DNA of 64,000 nucleotides. Origin: Shewanella corallii (lineage in GTDB: Bacteria > Pseudomonadota > Gammaproteobacteria > Enterobacterales > Shewanellaceae). The translations under genes were made by a program, and so were the position numbers. This document shows positions 23,355 to 33,800 of the stretch, one piece after another; positions within the stretch are counted from its first letter, which is position 1, and each line of letters starts with the position of its first letter. Location: contig NZ_JAKIKT010000001.1 of assembly GCF_023349125.1 (NCBI RefSeq), forward strand, positions 868,001-932,000. The letters are read 5' to 3'. The notes under the pieces are model-generated. The model was given only the letters and a program-made list of their open reading frames with translations, had not been told where the DNA came from and did not search any database.

Positions 23355-23651
23355 GGTAACTCCTTATATGACAATAGGTTGTCATTACTTCTTCCTTGTT
23401 TACGACGGTGGCGCCAAAGATGAAGTCGAGTAAAGGTATTATTGCCAATCTACTGACATCATTATGAAAAGAGTCACCTTGCCCGTTACTGAATGAAACT
23501 CCATTTCAGCAAGTTCAGGTCGACATGATTCTCTGTTAAGTAGGATCCGTTAAACTGGATGTGACTTTAGTCTTTGACGCAGGAGCTCAGGCAGATAGAG
23601 GTTTTGAAGGTACCTGCTTAATCGAGCCTTTGTGATGTGTGGAGTTGATGC
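23355..23651. other. Intergenic region, no gene seen
   Basis: About 300 bases upstream of the DUF3302/HlyD pair. No coding pattern or RNA is recognised; it should hold the promoter of the minus-strand pair. Confidence 0.5.
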
Positions 23652-23689
23652 AAAAAAACAGCAGGCAAGCCAGGCCTGTCTGCTGTTTG
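23652..23689 (-). terminator. Probable terminator of the small exported protein gene
   Basis: On the minus strand AACAGCAG pairs with CTGCTGTT around a 15-base GC-rich inner part, followed by a run of seven T. It lies about 90 bases past the stop at 23780. Confidence 0.6.
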
Positions 23690-23779
23690 TGGGTTTCTGG
23701 TTTGGGGCGTCATTCTGACATCAATGTCGGGACGAAATCTCTGTCAGAGGGGCATATTGGGCGTTATACCTAATGGTGA

Positions 23780-24100
23780 TTATTGGTTGATGGAGCAAAG
23801 CATCTGATTCCAAAGTTGCTTTCCCTGTTGATACAGGGAATCAGTGTCCCCGCTGCTTACCGAGCAGGACAGATTCAGGCTTTGTTGCTTTGAGCGCTCC
23901 AGGGTTGAAAACATAGAGGCACCGCCTGGGTCATACATTCTATTACCTCTGTCTCCGGGATCTCCTACCGGCGGATGTACAGGATCGTCCGGATCATCAA
24001 CAATAATGCAGGGTTTTGGACGGCAATGAGCTTCAGCCACATTGGAAAAACTGGCCAGAGCCAACAATATCAAGGTTAAAAGGAACATTGGTATTTTCAT
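23780..24100 (-). CDS. Hypothetical small exported protein
   Basis: A 106-residue protein, not recognised. A clear signal peptide (MKIPMFLLTLILLALASFS, cleavage probably after VAEA) is followed by HCRPKPC, a Pro/Asp-rich stretch (VDDPDDPVHPPVGDPGDRGN) and a polar C-terminal part with two more Cys (LSCSV near 78 and MLCSINQ at the end). The four Cys of the mature chain could form two disulfides in the periplasm. It is a single-gene unit. The 290 bases upstream (24101-24390) contain no other gene. Confidence 0.6.
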   Translation of the reverse strand: MKIPMFLLTLILLALASFSNVAEAHCRPKPCIIVDDPDDPVHPPVGDPGDRGNRMYDPGGASMFSTLERSKQQSLNLSCSVSSGDTDSLYQQGKQLWNQMLCSINQ

Positions 24101-24390
24101 ATTTTTCTCTCCGTGTTTTGCACCGAGCCCCTGTACCCTTTTACTGCAATCTGCCTTGCTGGCATACCCGGAAGAAAGTACTAACCCTATCGAGAGGTTG
24201 GTCTCTGTCGAGGGATAAGGAGTGAGGCTTTGTGGCTGGCGCTGAAAATAACTCCAGTATGATCAGAGCACTATCTATATGGCTGATAGGACACCCTGAC
24301 TTAACCTGTTAACTTCAACTTGTTTGTTGGGTCAATGGTGATACTGAGTAGTTCACCATTAGGACGATAATTTGTGACGAGAAGAAAATC

Positions 24391-24873
24391 ATGACAGAAG
24401 AACAAGAAAATGAACTAAAAGGTCTGGGTGGTTGGCTGATACTGGTGGGGATAGGCATAGTATTTTCACCGGTTAAAATTATTATTTCTCTTTATCCGCT
24501 TTACTCTTCAATATTCTCAGACGGAACCTGGGAGCTGCTGACAACTCCCGGTTCTGAGTTTTATAACGCCCTGTGGTTACCTATTCTAGGCGCTGAAATA
24601 GTGCTTAATGCAGCCCTTGTTCTGGGTTGGCTGGGTATAGCCTGGCTGTTCTTTAGTAAAAAGCAGGCTTTTCGAGTTTGGTATATAGGTATCTTATTAT
24701 TTACCATCGCTTTTCAGTTTGCTGATGCGTTTGCGATTGCCGCTGTACTGCCCGATGAAGAGGTATTTGATCCTGAGACCTTGATGGAGATTATTCGCTC
24801 ATTGGTATATGCCGCAATCTGGATCCCTTATGTGCTGATTTCCGAGCGGGTTAAAGCCACTTTTGTGAATTAG
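24391..24873 (+). CDS. DUF2569 family membrane protein
   Basis: A 160-residue inner-membrane protein. ELKGLGGWLILVGIGIVFSP near 8-27 is the DUF2569 opening signature; four hydrophobic segments follow this pattern (about 14-36, 61-88, 95-119, 134-152). AFRVWYIGILLF and the terminal VRATF-like sequence (ERVKATFVN) are also typical. Function is unknown. The start is supported by the family N-terminus. It is followed after 52 bases by another membrane protein gene on the same strand. Confidence 0.85.
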   Translation: MTEEQENELKGLGGWLILVGIGIVFSPVKIIISLYPLYSSIFSDGTWELLTTPGSEFYNALWLPILGAEIVLNAALVLGWLGIAWLFFSKKQAFRVWYIGILLFTIAFQFADAFAIAAVLPDEEVFDPETLMEIIRSLVYAAIWIPYVLISERVKATFVN

Positions 24874-24925
24874 TGAGATGGAGTTGTGGAGTTAATAAAA
24901 GTGCCACCGCACAGGGAGTATTTGA

Positions 24926-25483
24926 ATGGGGCAACAGCGTAGTAAGTTGAACAAGGTGATTGCAGTATGCTGCATGCTTCATTGGTTGCCCTTGTGGGGA
25001 CTTTCCCTTGTTTTTAATCTTTATCCCGGTTGGTATTTCCAGCCGGATGCTAATGATTACGATGTTGGGCTGGCTCTTTTGAGCTTTATAGTGACGGTTT
25101 CAGGTGTGAGTTATTTCACTGCACGCAGAGATCAGATTTATCTATGGTTTCCCGCCTGCTTTCTGTTTGTTCTCTATCTGACCTTTGCATTTGGCTGGGT
25201 GGCGCCCAGATATCAGGATAAGCTCCAGCTCGAGAGTGGTGATTATCTGGTGCTTGATGACCACAGTGCGGGCGCATTTGCGCCCGGCGGGTTTATGACG
25301 CTTGATCTGTATTTAAGCCTTGGAGGATTACTGCTGCAAAAGAGCACGCTGAAAACCTTTGACAATACCTATGATGGTTTTATCAAACTGGCTGATGGAC
25401 AAGTTGCAGTGAGCCTGGATACCAATGATGGGGAGTTGATTCAGGAAAATTATTTCTTTGATGAGTTAGCATCCGGCGGTTGA
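24926..25483 (+). CDS. Hypothetical membrane protein
   Basis: A 185-residue protein, not recognised. Three hydrophobic segments (about 10-32, 46-63, 69-91) are followed by a soluble C-terminal half of about 95 residues, predicted mostly beta (LQLESGDYLVLDDHS, FMTLDLYLSLGGLL, FIKLADGQVAVSLDTNDG). The preceding gene is also a membrane protein on the same strand (52-base gap), so co-transcription is possible. A strong terminator follows at 25542-25569. Confidence 0.6.
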   Translation: MGQQRSKLNKVIAVCCMLHWLPLWGLSLVFNLYPGWYFQPDANDYDVGLALLSFIVTVSGVSYFTARRDQIYLWFPACFLFVLYLTFAFGWVAPRYQDKLQLESGDYLVLDDHSAGAFAPGGFMTLDLYLSLGGLLLQKSTLKTFDNTYDGFIKLADGQVAVSLDTNDGELIQENYFFDELASGG

Positions 25484-25541
25484 TAACGCATTTTATATTA
25501 AATGAATATTTTCAATTGCTCATTTATCCGATTGAAAATAT

Positions 25542-25569
25542 AAAGGCCCCGGTCTGGACCGGGGCCTTT
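25542..25569. terminator. Bidirectional terminator
   Basis: AAAGGCCCCGGTC, two-base loop, GACCGGGGCCTTT: a near-perfect 13-bp stem between the convergent membrane protein gene and the TonB-dependent receptor. Confidence 0.9.
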
Positions 25570-25594
25570 CAGCTTGTTGTTAATCTAACATCAA

Positions 25595-28570
25595 TTAGAA
25601 CCTTAGTTTCAGGCCTGCTTTGTAGATGGTGCCCAGAACATCATAACTACTCGGGAAGGTATTCCCTGAGTTATAAGCTGTTGTGCCCGCTGTATCACCT
25701 ACAACAGGAGGTTGTTTATCCAACAGGTTATCGACACCAACAGTTACTTCTATATTTTCTGTGACCGCATAACTGGCGAACAGATCTATATAACTATAAC
25801 TGCCGATATGACGGAATGGCTCAAACATGTTTTCAGCTTCATTGGGCAGAACATCAATTGCTCCCTGATATCTCCATAGCACGGATGTCGTTAAATCATC
25901 CCATGCCCAGGTTAAGCGAGTTGTCGCCTTGATATCAGAGATTGGATTACAACTGGTTCCAAAGAATCCGTTACAGTCTACAACAGGTGTTGCCGCAGAA
26001 CTTTGAGACTCTTGAGTCAGGTATTTATTGACGTTACCGTTTAATTGAAGCTCTCCCCACGAGTCCAGCTCATATGTCAGGTTGTATCCGACCTCAATAC
26101 CTTCTGCTTTCAGGTAGTCGAGGTTTGTTACGAAGGTATCAATACCGGCAAGGTCACCTGTGAGATCTCCTCCCTGACGGTTGATTTTGGCACATTGGGT
26201 AAGATCACCCAGTACATAACATCCATCGATAATTTCCTGTGGGCTGAATGACCCGATCACGTCCTCAATTCGGATATCGTAATAGTCGATAGATAAAGAG
26301 AAGCTATCTGCAAATGGCAACTCAGGTGTCAGTACAATACCTGCTGTAAAGGTATCCGCTGTTTCCGGCTTTGGCAGATTATCGGGATCACTGCCGTCAA
26401 ATGTATTGACCTGACCAGCGATGATATCTGGAATCACTCCTACCTGAGCCGCGGTCATGCCTGTTGCCATACAAAGTTCTTTTAACCTTGCATCAATATT
26501 GCCAGCATTGGCCACTGAACAGGGGTCTATCGTCGCATCTCCCAAACCACGAGTGACCGGAGAGAAGAGTTCACCAATATTTGGAGCCCTTGTCGCCCTT
26601 TGCTCCATGACTCTGAACAATACCGATTCTATTGGTCGCCAGTTAAGGCCGACTTTCCACGCATCATTTGAACCAAAGCTTGAGTAATCTGCCGCTCGAT
26701 AACCAAACTCCAGATTCATGCTTTCAATCAAAGTGACATCTTCGACTAATGGCAGCATACCTTCGAAATACCACTCGGTGACATCGTAACCACCACTGAT
26801 TGGGAGGATGTTACCGCCAGCTCCCCCCAAACAGCTTGCCGGAGCTTGTTTCCAGCACTCATCAGGTTCGAAGCTTCCTGACTCAGTTCTCTTTTCAAAA
26901 CCTAAGCCTAGAGACAGGCCTCTTGAGGCTGTTGGCAGAGTTGCAAATTCCAACTCGCCAGAAATGAAACCACCGAAAATTTCTTGCTCATAGGTTTCTT
27001 TCAGCAGTGCGGTAGCACTGGCATATGCAGCCATTTCCGGGGTGATACTACCGAACCCGCCGAATAGGTTGATTGGCACACAAGCCGCTTCTCCGTTTTC
27101 ACAAACGATATCGCCATTTTCATTTGTTGTTGCCATTAAGGCATTTTGAATATTGGTGAGATTGGTATAGCCGGATGAGACGTTCAGACGGTTTGATTCG
27201 CCATACTGGTAGAAGAGCTCGTAGTCATAATTGTCGAGTAAGGTTCCCCGGATGCCTACTGTGCCTTGCCACAGATCGGACTCATAACTGGTTGAACGCT
27301 CACCCAGCTCCAAAGTACGACGTCTCAGACGAACATTAAGTAAGTCCTCAGAATCGACAACACCGTTAGCGTTAGAATCGGTCCAGTTTTGGCCTGCAAC
27401 CAAGGTGCCTCCGACTCTGGCGGCATTGGCTTCGCTCAGCATGGTGGTTAACGCAGATGAAGAGATAAGAGGGTTATACAATGGCAGCACCAAACTGGCA
27501 CCAAATGTGCCGGAAGGAGCAACTTGTTGAGTCACAGTAGCGTTTGTGAAGTGGAAATTTCCGAATGCCTCAATATCATCATTGATGGTGTAATGAGATT
27601 GAGCCATAAAGTTGTATCGTTCGAGCGGTGTCTGGTAATAGTTGAATGGATTGAAGTTGAATCTTGAGCAGGGTGCTCCCAATGAACCGTCGTCCCGGAA
27701 CTGTAATCCTATTGGGGTGCCTAAGACTTCAAATCGTGTAGGAATTGAGGTGGTTGAGCCACTTCCCGAAATATCTACGACACTGGGGCCTCCACATCCA
27801 GATATAGGTGCCGGTGCCGTTGCGCCGTCCAGAAACTCTTGGTACCCAGCACCGTTATCCGTTCGTATCCCAAACTGTCCAAGAGGTCGATCTGCGAGTA
27901 GTACTGGATCCCGTTTGACATACCCAAACGACATCACAGCATTGCCATCTCCATCGTCAAAGTTACCGCCGAGAGTAATGGCGATATAGTTGTTTTGACC
28001 ATCGCTATCTGCTGTTTCCGATATGTTTGTATCTACTGCAACACCAGAGAAGTCACGCTTTAGAATGAAGTTAACTGCGCCTGAAATAGCGTCTGAACCA
28101 TATACGGCAGATGCCCCCCCTGTGACTATATCAACGCTTTCAATCATGGCGGTTGGAATTGAAGCTGTATCCACTCTTCCGCCGATGTTAAAGGGAACCA
28201 TACGTTTACCGTTCAAGAGAACCAAATTACGTTGAGGTCCCAACCCTCTTAAATTGACAGTGGCTGCGCCAGCTGTACCGTTATTAACATTCCCGCCATC
28301 TCCCGGAATTGTCGAAGGAAGATCCCTGAGAATTTTTTCTACTTCAGGTTCCTGAGCCATACCAATCTCTTCCGCAGTCACAGTTTGAATTGGTGAGCTT
28401 GATTCGAGTCCTATCGCGGTAATTTTTGAACCAGTTACCTGAATACGTTCAATATTTTCAGTATCTTCTTCAGCAATAGCCGTGTTTACCATTACTGCAG
28501 TAGATGCGGCGCCAGCAATTAGTGAACAGCGAATCGCACATGCCAGCTTATTTGGAATGTGATTTTTCAT
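25595..28570 (-). CDS. TonB-dependent outer-membrane receptor
   Basis: A 991-residue receptor. A signal peptide (1 to about 33, ending AIAEED) is followed by a possible TonB box region (ENIERIQVTGS, 38-48), the plug domain (VEKILRDLPSTIPG, VNLRGLGPQRNLVLLNGKRMVP near 105-130, SVDIVTGGASAVYGSDAISGAVNFIL near 145-170) and a beta-barrel ending in the terminal aromatic IYKAGLKLRF. The C-terminal part has TAGIVLTPELPFADSFSLSIDYYDIRIEDVIGS, usual in this family. Substrate unknown: such receptors take up siderophores, cobalamin, peptides or oligosaccharides. It stands alone, next to the pfa locus, with about 700 bases of gene-free A/T-rich DNA upstream. No convincing Fur box was found there. Confidence 0.9.
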   Translation of the reverse strand: MKNHIPNKLACAIRCSLIAGAASTAVMVNTAIAEEDTENIERIQVTGSKITAIGLESSSPIQTVTAEEIGMAQEPEVEKILRDLPSTIPGDGGNVNNGTAGAATVNLRGLGPQRNLVLLNGKRMVPFNIGGRVDTASIPTAMIESVDIVTGGASAVYGSDAISGAVNFILKRDFSGVAVDTNISETADSDGQNNYIAITLGGNFDDGDGNAVMSFGYVKRDPVLLADRPLGQFGIRTDNGAGYQEFLDGATAPAPISGCGGPSVVDISGSGSTTSIPTRFEVLGTPIGLQFRDDGSLGAPCSRFNFNPFNYYQTPLERYNFMAQSHYTINDDIEAFGNFHFTNATVTQQVAPSGTFGASLVLPLYNPLISSSALTTMLSEANAARVGGTLVAGQNWTDSNANGVVDSEDLLNVRLRRRTLELGERSTSYESDLWQGTVGIRGTLLDNYDYELFYQYGESNRLNVSSGYTNLTNIQNALMATTNENGDIVCENGEAACVPINLFGGFGSITPEMAAYASATALLKETYEQEIFGGFISGELEFATLPTASRGLSLGLGFEKRTESGSFEPDECWKQAPASCLGGAGGNILPISGGYDVTEWYFEGMLPLVEDVTLIESMNLEFGYRAADYSSFGSNDAWKVGLNWRPIESVLFRVMEQRATRAPNIGELFSPVTRGLGDATIDPCSVANAGNIDARLKELCMATGMTAAQVGVIPDIIAGQVNTFDGSDPDNLPKPETADTFTAGIVLTPELPFADSFSLSIDYYDIRIEDVIGSFSPQEIIDGCYVLGDLTQCAKINRQGGDLTGDLAGIDTFVTNLDYLKAEGIEVGYNLTYELDSWGELQLNGNVNKYLTQESQSSAATPVVDCNGFFGTSCNPISDIKATTRLTWAWDDLTTSVLWRYQGAIDVLPNEAENMFEPFRHIGSYSYIDLFASYAVTENIEVTVGVDNLLDKQPPVVGDTAGTTAYNSGNTFPSSYDVLGTIYKAGLKLRF

Positions 28571-29273
28571 TGTATAAACTCCCTGGGCTTTTTAATGTTT
28601 AACGGCAGCAGTTAATGCATGCCAAAAATCATAAAATCACAAGGTGATAACAATCGCAATAAAGTGTTTTCGTTGTTGCAGTTGCCTTTGAGGTAAGCCT
28701 AGAGGATGATTTTCAATTATTGTTTTTGTTTTTTAATAGCTTGATGTTTGAAATATTGAGTTACAACTAATTTGATGGTGTATCCAATATGTATGGTCCA
28801 TTTTGATGTTGTTGGATGAGTTGTGGTATTAATCGCTTATTTTTATTAGTCGTTGTGACTTGTTATTCGCTCAAGCAAATTTGTATATGTCATTGAATTC
28901 GTGGTTTTAATGTCGGCATAATCATTCAGATGGTGAAATTATATTTGGATGGTTGTTTTTTATTTATCCTTTTTAAGAGTTTTTATAGATAGCTTAGTCT
29001 ATTTTTTAATATTGAGTTGGCGAAAAAAACTCAGCGTGAAATGACTTTACGTTTATAAACAAGGTGTATTCCATTTTCTATAATCATGGCTTTTATAATG
29101 TACTCAATAACTTCGGTCAGACTGCCATGCTATTGATTGCTCCCTCTCAGAGCTGACTCCTCTGTTAAAGCACCTCAACAGGTTCCAAGTGTGGCTTGTC
29201 TACAATCCTGTTCTGAAGGAGAACTGGAGTTTGAACGCTGATGTGGCTTAGTTGTCATGGGTATAACTCTGAT
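28571..29273. other. A/T-rich intergenic region
   Basis: About 700 bases between the TonB-dependent receptor and the end of pfaD. No coding pattern is seen on either strand. It must contain the receptor's promoter and leader; no operator was recognised with confidence. Confidence 0.5.
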
Positions 29274-29306
29274 GGTGACAATAGCAAAGCCTGAGCTATT
29301 GTCACC
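29274..29306 (-). terminator. Hairpin after pfaD
   Basis: GGTGACAATAGC (29274-29285), 9-base loop, GCTATTGTCACC (29295-29306): a perfect 12-bp stem 11 bases past the pfaD stop. There is no T run on the minus strand, so it may stabilise the mRNA end or work with Rho instead of being a classic terminator. Confidence 0.55.
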
Positions 29307-29316
29307 GATTCGGTTA

Positions 29317-30834
29317 TCAGCTTAATTGGCTTTCCACTACCTTGATTCGCCAAAGTTTGGCCGCCTCATTGAGCAGCAGCAGATTGACCTCTGCGACTTT
29401 ACGGTTTTCCGGCTGCGCCATGGGGGTATCAGCAACCCAGGCATTAAATGCACCAAGAGCCGGCCCTGCCCAGATCTGATAATCCATCTCTCTTCCTGCT
29501 TCGCCTATGTTGGACCAGCGGCTCGAAAGACCCAGATACCAGCGAAAAATTAGTGCCATTTTACGCTTGGGGTTATCCAGCGCGCGCTCAATCTGGCGCG
29601 GGTCTCTGGCATTAAAATGTGCCTGGGTCATGGCCCAGATCTCGTCCAGCGAACTTCTGAAAATCTGGCTCTCCAGTTTGTCCCGTTCCACCGCCGGAAT
29701 GGCTTCAATGCTGTCGTAGCGACTGTAGATCTCCCACAGCTTATTGGCGCGCATAGGGAACAGGGTGCCGCGCTTGACCACTTGCAGCTTCACCCCCATT
29801 TCAAACATATCGGCGGCAGGGGCCATGGTGACATCAGCCATCTGAGTCGTAGTCAGCAATGTGCGGGTATGCTCACTGGCACCGGCTTCAACACAGCTTT
29901 GGTTGATGGAGCCTGTCACGACGAAGGCCGCGCCCATAGCGAAGGTCGCCAGCATAGATTCTGGCGTCCCTATGCCGCCGCCCGCGCCAACACGGATAGG
30001 CTCAGGGTATTGGAACTGAGCCTGAAGTTGATTCTTCAACGCGATCAATGTGGGCAGCAGGGTAACCAGAGGGCGATTGTCTGTATGACCGCCTGAGTCA
30101 GCTTCGGCTGTAATATCGTCGGCCATGGGCACCAGTTGGGCCAGCTCAAACTGCTCAGGAGTAATATGTCCGGCTTCGAGTAAAGGAGTCAGTAACTTTT
30201 CCGGAGCAGGCGACATAAAGTGTTTGGCCACTTCAGTGCGGCTGACTTTGGCTATGACCTTATTGGTCATCTCAATACTGCCGTCAGGGTTGCGGCTCAG
30301 GCCGGCTGCACGATAGCGGACTATATGGGGGGTCAGTGCCAGAAAGGCGGACGCCTCCACTGTACGGACGCCATGCTTGAGGTACATTTCAACGGCACCC
30401 TGCTCGAGGGCTGGCTCACTGGGACTATGGATCAGGTTAAAACAGTAAGGGCCATTGGGAAGCGCTGACTGAATACGTTCAATGGCCTGTTCAACCCGGG
30501 CGGGAACCAGGCCTGCCGCACCAAAGGAGCCCAGCATACCTGCCTTGCCCATGGCAATGACCAGCTCTTCGGAGGCAATGCCATTGGCCATTGCACCTGC
30601 ATATAAAGGAAATTTAAGCCCGTGGGCTTGGCAAAATGCACTGCCTCCCAGATTTGAAGGTTTCAGCGCAGGCACCATGGCCCGGGTATTGCTGTCTGGT
30701 GTCTGCTGCAGGGCAGCCTGGCCATTATCTATTGTCAGTGCGAATGCCTGAGGGTTTGCTTCCAGCAAGGCGGCCAGCTCATTAGCGGCAGCAAAGTTAA
30801 CATCTTGGTGTGATGGAGCAGGGTTGTTGGTCAT
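29317..30834 (-). CDS. pfaD: PfaD, enoyl reductase of the PUFA synthase
   Basis: A 505-residue FMN-dependent enoyl reductase of the 2-nitropropane dioxygenase-like family (PfaD), which reduces selected double bonds during polyunsaturated fatty acid assembly. Typical stretches are FPLYAGAMANGIASEELVIAMGKAGMLGSFGAAGL near 76-110, FNLIHSPSEPALEQGAVEMYLKHGVRTVEAS near 138-168, ADSGGHTDNRPLVTLLPTLIALKN near 242-265 and RVGAGGGIGTPESMLATFAMGAAFVVTGSINQSCVEAG near 278-315 (FMN phosphate site). It starts 62 bases after the pfaC stop and is the last gene of the locus. The product of the complete complex is most likely EPA; that is inferred from the pfa type. Confidence 0.95.
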   Translation of the reverse strand: MTNNPAPSHQDVNFAAANELAALLEANPQAFALTIDNGQAALQQTPDSNTRAMVPALKPSNLGGSAFCQAHGLKFPLYAGAMANGIASEELVIAMGKAGMLGSFGAAGLVPARVEQAIERIQSALPNGPYCFNLIHSPSEPALEQGAVEMYLKHGVRTVEASAFLALTPHIVRYRAAGLSRNPDGSIEMTNKVIAKVSRTEVAKHFMSPAPEKLLTPLLEAGHITPEQFELAQLVPMADDITAEADSGGHTDNRPLVTLLPTLIALKNQLQAQFQYPEPIRVGAGGGIGTPESMLATFAMGAAFVVTGSINQSCVEAGASEHTRTLLTTTQMADVTMAPAADMFEMGVKLQVVKRGTLFPMRANKLWEIYSRYDSIEAIPAVERDKLESQIFRSSLDEIWAMTQAHFNARDPRQIERALDNPKRKMALIFRWYLGLSSRWSNIGEAGREMDYQIWAGPALGAFNAWVADTPMAQPENRKVAEVNLLLLNEAAKLWRIKVVESQLS

Positions 30835-30896
30835 TATTTTGCTTCCATTGCTTGTGCGTTCAATACTCTTTTCATTGCCTGGTTCTAATTGTTGGC

Positions 30897-33800
30897 TTAA
30901 TCAGCCTCGGTTATTTTGATTGCCAGGTTGCTGATTTCGTAAATTCTCAGTTTATCTTTGGACAGGCTGGCATTGGCGGTAAGGCATAATCCTGCTTCGT
31001 CCTGCTCGATCGCCGTGATATGAAGCTCCAGAGACATCTGTTTGTTATGTGGTGTTATCTGGCCCCGGTATTTCCACAATACCTCAGATTGTGGCCAGCT
31101 GAATCTTGGGTTTTTGAAACCATCTCCCAGTCCCGTTTCCAGCGCAAAGGCCTGCAGTAGTTCCAGCATGGCTTCTACCCCCAAAGAGCCCGGCATAACA
31201 GGGTCCTGATGGAAGTGACAGGGGAAGAACCAATCGCTGGCATCGACTGTACGCTCACCATAGGCATAACCCAGCCCCTGTTGACCGCCATCCTTGATAA
31301 TGGCGATGGTATCAATAAAGTTGAGCTGGCCCCCGGCAAGATGCCAGTGGGGCTTGTTGGGAGCCGGGGCGAAGGCATTGATAGCGTTCAAATCCAGCTC
31401 AATATCAACCTTTTGATCCCGGGTTATGTGCCAGGGCTCCAGGGTTTCGCCCCTGTCCAATCCAGCCTGATGGGTCAGCGCATGGTCGTTAAAGTAGCCA
31501 AATACCGCTTCTCCCCTGTAGAAGGGAATCGCACCTGAATCTGTCTTGGTACTCAGAACAAAACTGAACTTCTGAATGATATTGGCCCCGGAGAATATGG
31601 TGCTGTTGAGCACAGTATCATTGATGATGGTTTGGCCCCTCAGGTCCAGATCTCTGAGCAGTTCGCCTTTACCGTCAAGATTGCGGAAGAACAGCGGCTC
31701 ATCCTGATAGCTGAGTGTGGTACCCAGATACCCTGACAGGAATCCATTGGGCTGCAGGGCAATTTCCATCAGCACTGAATAGGGCATCTGGGAGGCGTGA
31801 CTGTTGGCCTTGAAGTACCAGGCATCCTGCGGAACCTCGTATTCGGCACGGCAACTTGAGATGGATTTGAATTCTCCCCTGACGCCATCAATATGAGTCA
31901 CGCTGGTGGTCAGTTGCAGGTCGCCGCAAGGGGTGCGGGGAGGCACCATACCACGATACACGGAGAACTCTGGGCCGAAGCAGTTTTCAATATCTCCGGT
32001 GGCAAACTCAAACAGGTGCCAGGGAGTGAAAGGCAAAGTATCCGGAGTCCGGTTGGCGAAACGCGTCATAACCGGAGCGGGAATATGCTTAAAAGGGATG
32101 ACCCCTTTGTTGGTCGATGCCTCTTGGTCCGGGAGTTTCTGCATCAAAGGCGCTGTTTCGTGAGAGCACTGCGCGACATTTGACTGAATTGAGTCGTCTG
32201 AATATTGGTGGCAGTCAGCATTCTCCTTTAGCATCACGCCGAGATTCTGGAAGTCCACCACGACTTTACCATCCAGCAAAATATCGATATTGGCTCTGGC
32301 TCTCGGTGTGGGGTGCATGGTCAGCTCAGTGACTTCCATACGATAGGTGAGGGTTGCGGATTGGGGCAGTACCTGCCCCCGACATCTCACCTTCTGTGGT
32401 GCGTCAATCAGAGGTTGGAAGCGTGCATCCTGCATCTGGCTGTGCATCCCCAGCCACAGCATGTAAAACTGCAACAGCTGGCCACATCCCTCTGCCATCA
32501 GCGAGCCGGCCATCACCTCATCGCCTTTGAAGTGGCAGGGGAAGTACCAGTGGTCTGGCTCAAGGAATTTGTGACCTACCACCTCTCCCAGTCCCCAGGC
32601 ACCGCCTTTGGCGTCCAGTGAGCTTATCTGCTCGATCATCATAAACTTGTGGGAAGCGAAACGCAGTGAGTCCTGTTTCAGCGCTGCCTGTGCATGCTTA
32701 TGGGAGTCCCCAAAGCATGCGACTAAATCTGCCGTCAGCAGTGGCTCAAGTTGTTCACGGTTGAACTGAGTAGTGGGACATTCCAAAAGAGGCGTGAAGC
32801 TGCCTTTGATGGCATTTCTGCGAGCTGTCTCTTCAGCTTCGGTTCGGATCACGCCTTTGCCGTCTTCTAACTCTTTGTCGGTAAAGAAACCGGCACAACC
32901 GTTATCCATCTTCAAAATCAGGGTATCGCCCACATAGCAGCGGTAGGAGAAGAAAAACAGCAAGGTATCGCCGTTGCGGGCATAGTGATTGATGGAGATA
33001 TCGTATCTCAGGGTATCGCCACCTCTTGGCAGATCACCGAGGAATGTGAGGGTACAGTCGAGCAAGCGATATACCCTGTCACCCCGGTTCTCGAAGTCTA
33101 TGCCCAGGTAACTGATCAACATCAGGTCGCACTGGCCGGACTCCACGGCAACGGCCCAGGGGATCTGACCATCCACCAGATAGGGCGCATCCACAGGAAT
33201 GTCATACTCTGTGGTCATGGTACTGGGTTGGTATTGTCCAAGCTGAGCATCTAATTTGGTGACTCTGGACACCAACAAATAGTCTCTGGAGGGCAAGCGC
33301 ACTCTACGGCGGAAGCTGTCTATCTCGGCATACTCAGGCCCAAATACTTTGGCGATTGAGCCTTCGGCGTACTCCAGCAGGTCATCATAATCCCAGATGC
33401 AGGTTTTTGCTACCGTAGTGGCGGGCTGAGATTCAAGCGTTTGGTTTTGGATTGTCGGAGCAACCAAAGACGAGTCAGCAATTGACTGAGCTGCTTGTGA
33501 TGAAGGTGCTTGTGATGAAGTATGTGCAGGCGCTGCAACAGAGGCCTGAACTGTTTGTGTTGCAGCCGCTATGCTGTGGCTTTGCCCAAGAATCGCGGCG
33601 ATCTCCTGCTTCAGGAGTGTGTCTGCCTGACTCAGGCCATGGTGACGGCCTTTAAGAAACTCAATATGTACCTCACTCATCAGATCCTGGTTACTGGCCT
33701 GGGCATTGTCATAAACAGGGCCATTGGCAGAATGCTCAGGCGTTTCTGCTCCATCAACTGAGTGAGTTTCAGGAGTGGGCACAGTGTCTGAATCTTGAGT

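Noticed and set aside
28600..28680. Fur-box-like GATAACAAT text upstream of the TonB-dependent receptor
   Set aside because: Only part of one half-site matches the Fur consensus in a generally A/T-rich region; not enough to call iron regulation.
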